Of a stretch of 64,000 bases of DNA, positions 35,775 through 45,620 are shown piece by piece. The DNA comes from UBA6168 sp039819485. GTDB lineage: Bacteria; Bacteroidota; Bacteroidia; Chitinophagales; Saprospiraceae. Position 1 is the first letter of the stretch. Every line of letters begins with the position of its first letter. The notes beneath the pieces are model-generated. The model worked only from the letters and a program-made list of their open reading frames with translations, was not told where the DNA came from and did no database searches. The position numbers were made by a program, and so were the translations under genes. The DNA is taken from assembly GCA_039819485.1 (NCBI GenBank), contig JBCBRY010000006.1, positions 1-64,000 on the forward strand, given 5' to 3'.

Positions 35775-38700
35775 ATGAAACCGGCAGTTACTATCCGGGA
35801 GTTTAGGGAAATCAATTTTGTGTTAGTTTTTATTTCTCTATTTTTTACTTCCAATCTTTTCGCACAGCCCACCCCAGAGATAAGTGGTGAAACGACGCCT
35901 TGCCAGGGCGAAGTTTATTACTATTTCACCCCTAATACTGGTAATTCGTGGCTGTGGTCCACTTCTTCAGGTGGTACCATTATTTCACCCGTAACAGACA
36001 ATGGTGTCTTTGTACAATGGGATGGACCAACCAATAGCGAGCAATGGATTTTGGTACAGGAGGACGATGGGATAAACCCACCAGTCATTGTACAACAAAC
36101 CATTTACATCGCTAAAAACATCCTTTCCTGTGAGAACAACGTCAATGTTTCACTCGATCAAAGTGGAACTGGTGAAGTCACACCTGAGATGTTACTGGAC
36201 GGAAATTATTTATCCTATGGCAATTTTCTCGTGTCACTATCACTACCCAATGGTGTCGGTTTAGGCAATGAGGTTGCCTGTGAGAATATTGGTAAACTGA
36301 TCATTGGGAAGGTCACAGATGTCTGTACCGGCAATTCTTGCTGGTCCAACATTCGTGTAGAAGATAAAAAAGCTCCGCTATGGGAGTGCAATATTGAACC
36401 AGACACCATCGCCTGCGATACCGACATTGAAAGCTATCCACACCCAGATGTGGAAGACAATTGCGATCTCGATCCGTTGGTTTCGCTGACTGGTATTGAT
36501 ATCGACAACAGCGATGTTTGCCAGGGAATTACCATCCGGAAATTCTGGGTAGCAACTGATAATTTCGATAATGAATCATATTGTACGCAAGTACTGCAAA
36601 TAGAACCCGACCAGGAAGTAATGTTCCCGGATGACCGGGTTTGGCTGTGTTCTCAGTACGGATCCTATCCTAACATTACTGATCCGACTGCCTTTTTAGG
36701 ACTGAGCGAATTGGCCACAACTGGTTCGGGTGTGCCGATCGGAGCAACCGGTGCTTACTGCCCATACAGCTATAGCAATCAGGACGATACACTTTACACC
36801 TGTGGTAATACTTTTAAAATAGTTCGTACCTGGACCGTCATGAACTGGTGTACACAGCAAGTGATTACGACTGATATGGCAGGTAACGACAACGAGCAAA
36901 TCATCAAAATAATTGACGCAACGAAGCCGACGCTGAGTGTGCCGCAAGTGACCTTGAGCATCACTGAACCTGGCCCTTCTTCCATCGCCTGCCGATCAAA
37001 AGACTTGTTGCCGGCTCCAACTGTTTCGGACGGATGTGGGGAAGTGACCGTTAAGATATTTACAGAAATAGGCGAAGCCGTCTATGTAAACGGAGTAGAC
37101 GGAAAAGAGGGCGGGTTTGTCCCGAACCCGGGCCTTGGTCTGGGGCCTCACACAGTAACTTACAAAGCAATCGACGATTGCGGCAACGAAACAGTTTTAT
37201 TAGTCACGGCCAATGTAATCGACGACGAGGCACCAATTGCGATCTGCGATGAAATCACGGATGCCAGCCTCGACCAGTTTGGTAATACGCTGATCTTTGC
37301 TGAAACATTTGATGATGGAAGTTACGATAACTGTTGCATCGGCGATATGCTCGTCAAACGCATGGGGCAACCCGATACCGAATTCGCACCAGCAGTTCCT
37401 TTCGATTGCAATGACAGCGAGGTAATGGTCGTATTCAGGGTTGTTGACTGTTTTGACAATTATGCTGAGTGCATGGTGAGCGTTGAAGTAAATGACAAGC
37501 TTCCGCCAGTATGTATTCCTCCGGAACAAAAAATGATTCCCTGCGTGGAGTTGCCGCCAGACATTACCGCTGATTGGGTAGAAAGTTTTGGCGAAGCCTT
37601 GAGCAATGATAATTGCAGTGCAGAAATCATTGAGACCCCTTACACGATAAACATAGATGCTTGTGGTCAAGGTTTTATAACCCGCCATTTTCAGGCAGTG
37701 GATGGAGCGGGCAATGTCTCACTTGGCACATGTGAACAGCGAATCGACGTTACGCCTTCATCAGATTGGCTGATCAATTTTCCTCCAAACTGGACAGGCG
37801 ATTGTGGCGACGAGATCTTTTCCATTGATATCTTGATTGGCGAATTTGGTTGCGAACAAATGGCTTACAGCGTTTCGGATGAATTTTTTACAGCAGCTAA
37901 TGACAGTGCTTGTTATAAGATCGTGCGCACCTGGGAGGTAATTAATTGGTGTACTTACGATCCCAACCTTGATCCGATCATTATCCCCACCGATGAGTTC
38001 GGAGTGTTAGTTGATGAAGAAGACTACAACAATTTCGGTCACTACGTTTACCAACAAATCATCAAGGTTCACGATAACACACCACCTGTACTGACTCCAC
38101 CGGATTCCATTGAATTTTGCATCTCCGACGTGGACTGTGCGAATGGCGACGTCTCGCTGCCAATCACTATCGACGGTGAATGTACCACTGACCACGATGT
38201 AATCCACCGTATCGACTTGAACAGGAACAACTCTTATGATATTACTGGAGCCGGAATGTTTTCGGGACAGATACCGCTCGGCAGGCACAGCATCCATTAC
38301 TTAGTGGAGGATGGCTGTGGAAACGAATCGGAAATATCTTTTGATTTCGAAGTTAGGGATTGCAAACCTCCATCCCCGGTTTGTACCAACGGATTGATTG
38401 TAGAAATCATGCAGACGGGTATGATAGAAGTATGTGCCGATGCACTGTTAGAATACGCTATCGATAATTGTCCGGGAACGATGAAAGTTTCTTTCTCGCC
38501 CGATGAAACTGATAATTGCCGCATATTTGATTGCGGCGACCTTGGTCAGAATTTAGTACAGATTTGGGTCACGGATGTTGGAGGAAATCAGGATTACTGC
38601 GATAGTTATGTGATCCTTCAGGACAACATGGGCGCTTGCGCAGGCGGCGGCATCCCACTTGCTGGTGTCATCAATTCACATAGCAATGACGAGCCGGTGG

Positions 38701-39917
38701 AAGATGTCACCGTAAACCTGACGAACGGTTTGATGAACGATATGCAAATGACGCCTGGAACTGGGGAATATGGCTTCATGTTCCTGCCGGCCAATCAAGA
38801 TTATTCCATCACGCCAGAAAAAGATGACGATCATTTAAATGGTGTCTCGACTTATGACCTGGTGGTTATTTCAAAGCATATTTTAGCAGTCGATATTTTG
38901 GATTCTCCATTCGAGTTGATCGCAGCAGATATCAACAACTCCCGTTCCATTACGACTTTCGATTTAGTAGAACTAAGAAAACTCATTTTACATATCAACG
39001 ATGCCTTTCCGAATAATTCCTCGTGGCGCTTTATTGACAAAGCATATTCATTCCCTGAAACAACCAACCCCTGGGCGGAAACCTTCCCAGAAGTAATCAA
39101 CATCAACAATCTCAGCGATGCTGTTTGGGACGCCAATTTCACCGCCATAAAAATTGGTGATGTGAATGGCAGTGTCACCGCAAATAACAATGCCGGCCAA
39201 ATCAATGTGGACGAACGCAGCGATGAAACGTTGATGTTTACTTGCGACGAACGTTGGGTAGATGCCGGTGAAAGTATCGAGGTCATCTTCCGGGCAAAAG
39301 AATTTACTGATGTATACGGATTCCAATTCACGATTGACTACGACACAGACAAGTTAGCTTTCCAGCACATCAATGAAACGGATATGATGAAATACGAAAA
39401 TTTCGGTCTGTCCCTTTTGCATGAGGGGGCCGTCACGACCCTCTGGTTCGAGACCGACATGCTCACACTCGACGACCATGCCGAAGTGATTTCACTGCAG
39501 TTTGAAGTCAGGGAAGGATGTTATCTGCAAGAGGTGGTCAATATCAGTTCCCGCTACACGTTGGCTGCGGCTTATATCGGTGAAGAGATGGATGAATGGG
39601 ATGTCGACCTCGGCTTTGACGAGGGCTTGACACCAGTAATCGGACGTGAAGTTGAAGGGTTTGCCTTGCACCAAAATGTACCCAATCCATTCTCAACGAC
39701 GACAACCATCGGATTTGAACTACCGTCGGCCGGACCGGCCAAATTGAGCATTTTCGATAACAGCGGAAGAATCCTGAAAGAGATTGAAGGAACTTACGGA
39801 AACGGTTACAATGAAATTGTAATCGATAAGAAAGGGTTGCCCGTTGGTGGTATTTTAATTTACAAAATTGAATCTCAAGGTCTCGCTGCCGTGCGGCAAA
39901 TGACCCTCATCGACTGA
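35775..39917 (+). CDS. Giant T9SS-secreted protein with dockerin- and cohesin-like segments
   Basis: A 1380-aa secreted protein. Start 35775 opens the signal peptide (FVLVFISLFFTSNLFAQ). The bulk (about 100-970) is repeated cysteine-rich, HYR-like beta domains with DNC, DDCGN and VEDGCGNES motifs. A CarboxypepD_reg-like segment follows, then a dockerin-like segment with paired calcium-loop patterns (STYDLVVISKHIL, DINNSRSITTFDLVELRKLIL, KIGDVNGS), and then a cohesin-like module (DAGESIEVIFRAKEFTDVYGFQFTIDYD). The type A T9SS sorting domain ends the protein (HQNVPNPFSTTTTIGFELP). Probably a surface or matrix protein. Confidence 0.78.
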   Translation: MKPAVTIREFREINFVLVFISLFFTSNLFAQPTPEISGETTPCQGEVYYYFTPNTGNSWLWSTSSGGTIISPVTDNGVFVQWDGPTNSEQWILVQEDDGINPPVIVQQTIYIAKNILSCENNVNVSLDQSGTGEVTPEMLLDGNYLSYGNFLVSLSLPNGVGLGNEVACENIGKLIIGKVTDVCTGNSCWSNIRVEDKKAPLWECNIEPDTIACDTDIESYPHPDVEDNCDLDPLVSLTGIDIDNSDVCQGITIRKFWVATDNFDNESYCTQVLQIEPDQEVMFPDDRVWLCSQYGSYPNITDPTAFLGLSELATTGSGVPIGATGAYCPYSYSNQDDTLYTCGNTFKIVRTWTVMNWCTQQVITTDMAGNDNEQIIKIIDATKPTLSVPQVTLSITEPGPSSIACRSKDLLPAPTVSDGCGEVTVKIFTEIGEAVYVNGVDGKEGGFVPNPGLGLGPHTVTYKAIDDCGNETVLLVTANVIDDEAPIAICDEITDASLDQFGNTLIFAETFDDGSYDNCCIGDMLVKRMGQPDTEFAPAVPFDCNDSEVMVVFRVVDCFDNYAECMVSVEVNDKLPPVCIPPEQKMIPCVELPPDITADWVESFGEALSNDNCSAEIIETPYTINIDACGQGFITRHFQAVDGAGNVSLGTCEQRIDVTPSSDWLINFPPNWTGDCGDEIFSIDILIGEFGCEQMAYSVSDEFFTAANDSACYKIVRTWEVINWCTYDPNLDPIIIPTDEFGVLVDEEDYNNFGHYVYQQIIKVHDNTPPVLTPPDSIEFCISDVDCANGDVSLPITIDGECTTDHDVIHRIDLNRNNSYDITGAGMFSGQIPLGRHSIHYLVEDGCGNESEISFDFEVRDCKPPSPVCTNGLIVEIMQTGMIEVCADALLEYAIDNCPGTMKVSFSPDETDNCRIFDCGDLGQNLVQIWVTDVGGNQDYCDSYVILQDNMGACAGGGIPLAGVINSHSNDEPVEDVTVNLTNGLMNDMQMTPGTGEYGFMFLPANQDYSITPEKDDDHLNGVSTYDLVVISKHILAVDILDSPFELIAADINNSRSITTFDLVELRKLILHINDAFPNNSSWRFIDKAYSFPETTNPWAETFPEVININNLSDAVWDANFTAIKIGDVNGSVTANNNAGQINVDERSDETLMFTCDERWVDAGESIEVIFRAKEFTDVYGFQFTIDYDTDKLAFQHINETDMMKYENFGLSLLHEGAVTTLWFETDMLTLDDHAEVISLQFEVREGCYLQEVVNISSRYTLAAAYIGEEMDEWDVDLGFDEGLTPVIGREVEGFALHQNVPNPFSTTTTIGFELPSAGPAKLSIFDNSGRILKEIEGTYGNGYNEIVIDKKGLPVGGILIYKIESQGLAAVRQMTLID

Positions 39918-39957
39918 CAGTAACTGACTAAAGATAGATAGATTTGGAGTAAAGTTA

Positions 39958-39990
39958 AGGCTGTCCCTTTCGGGGGGCAGCTTTTTCGTT
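39958..39990 (+). terminator. Terminator of the giant T9SS gene
   Basis: Stem GCTGTCCC/GGGGCAGC (39960-39967 and 39974-39981, one G-T pair) with loop TTTCGG, followed by TTTTTCGTTTT. It lies between convergent genes. Confidence 0.8.
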
Positions 39991-39993
39991 TTA

Positions 39994-41445
39994 TCATACC
40001 CGCTTCAACGTCTCTAACAAAAATCCCCAGAATTTCTGGACTGAACTGATCTGCACTTTTTCATCCGGCGAATGTGCCCCGCGAATGTTCGGCCCAAACG
40101 AAATCATTTCCATTTCAGGATAGTTGGTGCCCAAAATACCACATTCCAGTCCCGCATGACACGCATTCACATCTGCTTGTTCATTAAACCTTTCCTCATA
40201 AAGTCCACTCATCAGTTTTACGATTTCCGAAGAAGGTTTAGGTGCCCATCCAGGATAGCCTCCGGAAAATTCCACGGAAGCACCTGTCAGTTCCAACGCA
40301 GCTTTTATGGCTTCCGCCAGATCCATTTTTTCAGAGTCAACCGATCCACGGGTCAGGCACATCACGGTGAATTCACCATTTTTCACCAATACCCTCGCCA
40401 AATTATTGGAAGTCTGCACCAGGTCTTCAATATCGGGACTCATCCGGTGAATACCATTTGGCACGGCATAGAGTGACCGGAGAAAAGTAGACTGGAAGTT
40501 GGAATCCATGACTGACTTTGGTTCATCATTGGGTTCAAAAACTACCGTTAAATCCGGATCGGTGGTGGCATATTCATTTTTATAAACGGCTGTAAGATCA
40601 TTTATAAAAGTCTTAAAATCAGCGACTTGATTGTCGGGAACCGTGACATTGGCAAAAGATTCCCTTGGAATGGCATTCCGCAGACCGCCCCCATCTATTC
40701 CCGCAATTCTCAAGGCAAATTTTTGCGAAGCTGCGTACAAAAGGCGGTTCATCAACTTATTGGCATTTCCTTTTCCAAGATGAATTTCCATTCCGGAATG
40801 GCCTCCCGCCAAGCCTTTTACACCGATCTTAAATGCAGCAATACCTGCCGGTAATTCTTCTTGACGGTAATTTCCAGTGCCAGTTACGTCGATCCCTCCT
40901 GCACAGCCTATGGTCAGCTCGTGATCATCCTCCGTATCCAGGTTCAACATATACTGTGCGTCCAGTAAGCCTCCTTTCAGCCCCATAGCACCGGTCATAC
41001 CCGTTTCTTCATCAATGGTAAAAAGTGCTTCCAGAGGTGGATGTGGTATTTCCCTTGAAGCCAGCAGGGTCATAATTGAAGCAACCCCAATCCCATTATC
41101 TGCGCCGAGTGTGGTCCCCTCCGCTTTTACCCAATCTCCATCTACCAACATCTTGATCCCTTCTGTATCAAAATCAAAATCGGTTGCTGCGTTCTTTTGA
41201 TGCACCATATCCAGATGGCTCTGCAAGGCAATGATCGGCCGGTCCTCCATGCCCGCTGTTGCAGGTTTCTTGATGATCACATTGCCTACTTCATCTTGAT
41301 TGGTTTTGAGTCCTAATTTTTTCCCAAAATCCATCATAAACTGGATGACTCGCTCTTCCTTTTTAGATGCGCGGGGGACGGCATTCAAATCCGCAAAATT
41401 ATTCCAGAGTTCTTTGGGTTCGAGGTTTCTGACGGTGTGGCTCAT
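39994..41445 (-). CDS. pepD: Aminoacyl-histidine dipeptidase (peptidase D, M20C)
   Basis: A 483-aa cytosolic non-specific dipeptidase. Zinc-site motifs run in order: LQSHLDMVHQK (His, Asp), GADNGIGVA (bridging Asp), TIDEETGMTGA (Glu pair), LNLDTEDDHEL (Asp), and a late HAGLECGI (His). Start 41445 (MSHTVRNLEPKELWNNF) matches the family N-terminus; the 41496 start would add an unrelated leader. Length is typical. Ends 52 bp after mqnA's leftward neighbourhood begins, same strand. Confidence 0.93.
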   Translation of the reverse strand: MSHTVRNLEPKELWNNFADLNAVPRASKKEERVIQFMMDFGKKLGLKTNQDEVGNVIIKKPATAGMEDRPIIALQSHLDMVHQKNAATDFDFDTEGIKMLVDGDWVKAEGTTLGADNGIGVASIMTLLASREIPHPPLEALFTIDEETGMTGAMGLKGGLLDAQYMLNLDTEDDHELTIGCAGGIDVTGTGNYRQEELPAGIAAFKIGVKGLAGGHSGMEIHLGKGNANKLMNRLLYAASQKFALRIAGIDGGGLRNAIPRESFANVTVPDNQVADFKTFINDLTAVYKNEYATTDPDLTVVFEPNDEPKSVMDSNFQSTFLRSLYAVPNGIHRMSPDIEDLVQTSNNLARVLVKNGEFTVMCLTRGSVDSEKMDLAEAIKAALELTGASVEFSGGYPGWAPKPSSEIVKLMSGLYEERFNEQADVNACHAGLECGILGTNYPEMEMISFGPNIRGAHSPDEKVQISSVQKFWGFLLETLKRV

Positions 41446-41497
41446 GATTAGGTGATTAAGATATTGGTATATTGTAAAATTAGAATTAAAATGCAAG

Positions 41498-42280
41498 TTA
41501 AAACTGGCGGACTGGCGAACTGCTGGCTACTGTACTACCAGCATTTTCATTCATCAAACGGAGAAACAAATCGAGTCCCTTTCGTTTCGATCCATCCAAT
41601 TTGTAACTTATATTTTCAGTAAAATATTTTTCCAGATCAAAATCCTTTACTGGTGACGGCAAGATATACATCAGGTTTGGAATATCCTCGACGCCGAGTT
41701 TCAAAGCTGCGTTGAACCTTTCAACGAAATCCGATTCTATCGGCCTGTTGCTCACCCATGCAGCAAAAACGAAAGGCAAACCGGAGTAGGCCATCCATGC
41801 TTCACCAAGGTCATAAACATAACGACACTTTTGCTCCATTCCAATGGCACGGTCACCAATGACAACGGCCCCTGTCGTACCTGCTATTTTTTCTTCAAAT
41901 CCGGGGGTGGCCTCCAGAAAATTTGGGGCTAACCTCCAGTGCTCCCTCATCAGCACTTTAACCAGTTCAACAGAAGTTCGGGAATGATAATCAAGATATA
42001 GGTCGGTAATTTTTTCGATCGGACATTGACTGAAAATACAGACGGTTTTAACCGCTCCCACTGTACCGATACAATAATCGGAAATAATCTTAGCCCCCTC
42101 AATTTTAGGGATGATGGCCACAGGAACCAATCCCAGATCCACTTCACCGGTTACCAGTTTATTTGCACATTCCGAAGGAATATTTAATTGCAAATCTATT
42201 TCATCCTGCAAACCACTTTTGATCAACCCGTACAATAATGGCTTGGTATTCAGGTAACTAACTGCGGTTACTTTTATCAT
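41498..42280 (-). CDS. mqnA: Chorismate dehydratase MqnA (futalosine pathway)
   Basis: A 260-aa protein of the MqnA/MqnD periplasmic-binding-like fold. MqnA converts chorismate to 3-enolpyruvylbenzoate, the first step of futalosine-dependent menaquinone synthesis. Family motifs: VSYLNTKPLLYGL at the N-terminus, GEVDLGLVPVA near residue 50 and VVIGDRAI near 136. The partner mqnE lies 84 bp upstream on the same strand. The extreme C-terminus (NAGSTVASSSPVRQF) is likely non-conserved. Confidence 0.92.
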   Translation of the reverse strand: MIKVTAVSYLNTKPLLYGLIKSGLQDEIDLQLNIPSECANKLVTGEVDLGLVPVAIIPKIEGAKIISDYCIGTVGAVKTVCIFSQCPIEKITDLYLDYHSRTSVELVKVLMREHWRLAPNFLEATPGFEEKIAGTTGAVVIGDRAIGMEQKCRYVYDLGEAWMAYSGLPFVFAAWVSNRPIESDFVERFNAALKLGVEDIPNLMYILPSPVKDFDLEKYFTENISYKLDGSKRKGLDLFLRLMNENAGSTVASSSPVRQF

Positions 42281-42364
42281 TTTATAAGGTTAGGGCGTTT
42301 TGGAGTTATTGAATTTTAAAAAGAGGAAACCTCACTTTAAACTCAATAATTCAAAACTCAGAAC

Positions 42365-43561
42365 TCAGTTTACTACAGGCAGTGCAACGTACCCTTTATA
42401 TTTTGTATCCTCCTCGAAAACAACATCGGTGTAGTCGCTGACCACGTTGTACAAAGTATCTCTTTCGATCGGTTTTCTACCAACGTTTCTAATCAAATTC
42501 ACCAGATCGCGGGTACTCATGGCAGGGTTCTGCTCCTCAGAACCGGCCATGGTATAGATTTTTGTGGTATCATCGATGGTACCGTCAATATCGTCGACGC
42601 CATAGGCCAGGGAAAGTTGAGCTACACTGCGGCTGATCATTGGCCAATACGCTTTTACGTGATCGAAGTTATCAAGGTAGATTCGACCGATGGCATAGTT
42701 CTTCAAATCCTCTACCACCGTGCCTTCTGGAATATGCGACATCTGGTTGTCTTTGTTCCTGAATTTTAACGGAATGAATGTCTGAAATCCACCAGTCCGG
42801 TCCTGCAGTTGCCGCAATTGTTCCATGTGATGGATTCGGTGCTCATATTTTTCGATATGCCCATAAAGCATGGTGGCATTGGAGCGACGGCCGAGTTTGT
42901 GCCATTCTTCATGTATTTCGATCCACTGATCTCCCGTACACTTGTCTTTAGCAATTTGGTCGCGGATTTCCGGGTGAAATATCTCTGCGCCTCCACCTGG
43001 CATGGAATCCAGTCCGGCCTCTTCCATCAATTTCATCCCTTCCGCATAGCTGACTTTCGCTTTTTTGAAAATATAATGGTATTCAACCGGTGTCAGGGCT
43101 TTAACATGCAGCTCAGGACGGTGTTTCTTTATTGCCTGAAACAGCCCGGTGTAAAACTCCAGGTCGTACTGAGGCAGCACTCCACCGACGATATGCACTT
43201 CCGTCACTGGTTGGTCATCATACTTCTTCACGATATCCAGCATATCCTCCATGGTGTATTCCCAGCCCTCTCCCCGCTTCTTGATCATGCGGGAATAAGA
43301 ACAAAACTTACAATCGTACACACAAACATTGGTAGGCTCCATGTGGAAATTACGATTGAAGTAAGTATTGTTTCCATGCTTTTTCTCGCGTATAAAATTG
43401 GCGAGTGCGCCCACAAAACCAAGGCTTGCTTCCTGGTACAACAGCAATCCCTCTTCCGGGGTAATCCGTTCATTGTCAATAACTTTTTGGCCTATGGCCC
43501 GCAGCGGAATGCTGAGTTGAGGATCATTTAATACCGTGGATAATTGAAGTTCCTTTGACAT
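42365..43561 (-). CDS. mqnE: Aminofutalosine synthase MqnE (radical SAM)
   Basis: A 398-aa radical SAM enzyme that joins 3-enolpyruvylbenzoate with the SAM adenosyl moiety to give aminofutalosine. The 4Fe-4S motif is CVYDCKFC (Cys80, Cys84, Cys87), preceded by HMEPTNVC. GGVLPQYDLEFY and PGGGAEIF are further family landmarks. Length is typical. Together with mqnA it shows that the organism makes menaquinone by the futalosine route. Confidence 0.93.
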   Translation of the reverse strand: MSKELQLSTVLNDPQLSIPLRAIGQKVIDNERITPEEGLLLYQEASLGFVGALANFIREKKHGNNTYFNRNFHMEPTNVCVYDCKFCSYSRMIKKRGEGWEYTMEDMLDIVKKYDDQPVTEVHIVGGVLPQYDLEFYTGLFQAIKKHRPELHVKALTPVEYHYIFKKAKVSYAEGMKLMEEAGLDSMPGGGAEIFHPEIRDQIAKDKCTGDQWIEIHEEWHKLGRRSNATMLYGHIEKYEHRIHHMEQLRQLQDRTGGFQTFIPLKFRNKDNQMSHIPEGTVVEDLKNYAIGRIYLDNFDHVKAYWPMISRSVAQLSLAYGVDDIDGTIDDTTKIYTMAGSEEQNPAMSTRDLVNLIRNVGRKPIERDTLYNVVSDYTDVVFEEDTKYKGYVALPVVN

Positions 43562-43708
43562 ATTTTTGTCGAGTTATATTTTATGCCGCAAACATACAAC
43601 CCTTCTTGCCTTTTCACCCGCAATTCCTACTTTTGCTTGAGTTAAAATGATTTGCTGTACCAATAACAACTATAGCAACTTTCAGTTTTTTCTGAAAACA
43701 AAAAACAA

Positions 43709-44587
43709 TTGATTTCCATACTTATTCCGATTTTCAATTTTGATGTGCGCCACCTGGTGGCCGATTTGACCGATCAGTGCAAAGCTGCCGGACAGCCTTT
43801 TGAGATCATTTGTTTTGACGATGGATCGACCGCGGGTTACAAAGAAAAAAACAGGCAAATCATAAATCTCCAGGTGGTGTACAAGGAAATGCGAGAAAAC
43901 TGTGGTCGCTCCGCCATCAGAAATGCACTCGGCCAAGCTGCAAAATACCCATACCTGCTTTTTATGGATTGCGACTCCAAAGTCGTTAAGAGTGATTATA
44001 TCAAAACATATTTGGAAAAGCTGTCACCCGGTACGCTGCTGTATGGGGGCCGGAGTTACAATGAACAACCTCCCACTGATCCCGACTTATTTTTTCATTG
44101 GAAATATGGAATCATGCGTGAGCAAAAAAATGCTGCCGAAAGAAGCAAATCACCATGGCACAGCTTCATGACCAATAATTTTTTAATCCCCAAAAAAGTG
44201 TTTGAAAAAATAAATTTTGACGAGTCGCTAAAACAATATGGCCACGAAGATACATTGTTCGGCCTTGAATTAGCCAGGGAAAAAATCAATATCGTTCATC
44301 TGGACAACCCACTTGAACATCTTGGTTTAGAACCAACTGATATTTTTTTAAATAAAACTAAAAAGGGAGTGGCTAATTTATATTATTTACATAGAAGGGA
44401 AACATTAATCGACACCAAATTATTGCGCTATTTTATTCGAATAAATAAATGGAAATTAACTGGACCAGTTAGTAAATTATTTAATTTTTTAAAACCATAC
44501 TTAATCAAAAACATAAAATCCAATCATCCGAATTTAAAAATATTTGACTTTTACAAATTGGGTCATTTATGTGGTATTGCCACCTAA
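43709..44587 (+). CDS. Family 2 glycosyltransferase
   Basis: A 292-aa GT-A enzyme. ISILIPIFNF and IICFDDGST are the nucleotide-sugar binding strands, and LFMDCDSK near residue 86 is the metal-binding DxD region. GHEDTLFGLELA resembles the ED acceptor motif of GT2. The start is TTG 43709, since no ATG precedes the first strand. Acceptor unknown. Divergent from mqnE and 15 bp upstream of the dehydrogenase, so probably one transcript. Confidence 0.85.
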   Translation: MISILIPIFNFDVRHLVADLTDQCKAAGQPFEIICFDDGSTAGYKEKNRQIINLQVVYKEMRENCGRSAIRNALGQAAKYPYLLFMDCDSKVVKSDYIKTYLEKLSPGTLLYGGRSYNEQPPTDPDLFFHWKYGIMREQKNAAERSKSPWHSFMTNNFLIPKKVFEKINFDESLKQYGHEDTLFGLELAREKINIVHLDNPLEHLGLEPTDIFLNKTKKGVANLYYLHRRETLIDTKLLRYFIRINKWKLTGPVSKLFNFLKPYLIKNIKSNHPNLKIFDFYKLGHLCGIAT

Positions 44588-44602
44588 ATAAAAATTTAAA
44601 AC

Positions 44603-45607
44603 ATGAACAAGAAAATCCTTTTTCTCGACAAAGCTCATCCTGTTTTAGAAAATCAATTAGAAGCACTTGGATTTACATGTGAATTAGATTTAACCAGTTC
44701 ACTTAATGAAGTTAAAAACAAATTACCAGAATTTATTGGCGTGGTCATGCGCAGCAGATTAACCCTTGACGAAGACTTTATCGATAAAGGAATTAATTTA
44801 ACATTCATTGCCAGAGAAGGTGTAGGCGTTGAACATATTCCAGTCGAATATGCAGCAAATAAAGGCATTCCCGTCTTACGCTCACCCGAAGGCAGCCGGG
44901 ACACCGTGGCCGAACATGCCATTGGAATGCTATTAATGCTGTTAAATAAATTAAACCTGGCCAACTCCCAGGTAAAAAATGGTGCCTGGAAAAGGGAAGA
45001 AAATCGTGGCCTGGAACTGATGGGCAAAACGGTCGGAATAATCGGCTACGGGAACATGGGTTCTTCATTTGCCAAAAGGTTGAACGGTTTTGGAGTAAAT
45101 GTTCTGGCATATGATAAATACAAATCAAATTATGGCGATCAATTTGCCCAGGAGGTAAGCCTGAAAAAATTGCAGGAAGAAGCGGATATCGTATCCCTCC
45201 ATATTCCATTTATGGAAAGCAATTTTCATTTCTTTAACGACGATTTAATTCAAGGATTTAATAAAAATATTTTCATCATAAATACAGCGAGGGGCCTGGT
45301 ATTAAATACGGCTGATTTAATCAATCATTTAAAAAACGGAAAAATAAAAGGAGCAGCATTGGACGTCATAGAATACGAAGACCAATCGTTTGATAAATTT
45401 AATTTACAGCAGCTGCCTGAAGATTTTAAATATTTACAACAAGCAGCAAACGTTGTACTGACTCCGCACATTGCTGGCTGGTCGTTTGAAAGTAAAAGAA
45501 AGCACGGGGAAGTATTGGTGGCGAAGATCGGGAGTGTTTTGAGGAGTGAGGAGTCAGGGGTCAGGGGTCAGGAGTCAGGAGTCATAAGGCTGACTCCTGG
45601 CCCCTGA
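44603..45607 (+). CDS. D-2-hydroxyacid dehydrogenase (SerA-like) with repeat-derived tail
   Basis: A 334-aa NAD-dependent oxidoreductase. The Rossmann motif is VGIIGYGNMGSSFA near residue 144, and catalytic residues are Arg230 (NTARG), Glu in VIEYED and His289 (TPHIAGW). Substrate may be 3-phosphoglycerate or another 2-hydroxyacid; there is no ACT domain. The last ~21 residues (RSEESGVRGQESGV...) do not belong to the family: they translate a 7-bp repeat palindrome that has invaded or formed at the gene's end. Confidence 0.85.
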   Translation: MNKKILFLDKAHPVLENQLEALGFTCELDLTSSLNEVKNKLPEFIGVVMRSRLTLDEDFIDKGINLTFIAREGVGVEHIPVEYAANKGIPVLRSPEGSRDTVAEHAIGMLLMLLNKLNLANSQVKNGAWKREENRGLELMGKTVGIIGYGNMGSSFAKRLNGFGVNVLAYDKYKSNYGDQFAQEVSLKKLQEEADIVSLHIPFMESNFHFFNDDLIQGFNKNIFIINTARGLVLNTADLINHLKNGKIKGAALDVIEYEDQSFDKFNLQQLPEDFKYLQQAANVVLTPHIAGWSFESKRKHGEVLVAKIGSVLRSEESGVRGQESGVIRLTPGP

Positions 45608-45620
45608 CCCCTGACCCCTC
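45551..45620. repeat. Palindrome built of 7-bp repeats (GGGTCAG type)
   Basis: The left arm is about five tandem heptamers of type GAGTCAG/GGGTCAG. After a TAAGGC loop the right arm is the inverted equivalent (TGACTCCTGGCCCCTGACCC...). The arms pair over about 29 bp with two mismatches. It lies at the junction of two convergent genes and probably acts as terminator for both. It encodes the tail of the dehydrogenase. Confidence 0.85.

Noticed and set aside
42809..43531. 240-codon open frame opposite mqnE
   Set aside because: Antisense shadow of a clear radical SAM gene; the His/Phe-rich translation is typical of an artefact.
45551..45620. CRISPR-like array
   Set aside because: The unit is 7 bp with no spacers and the two halves are inverted; it is a heptamer palindrome.
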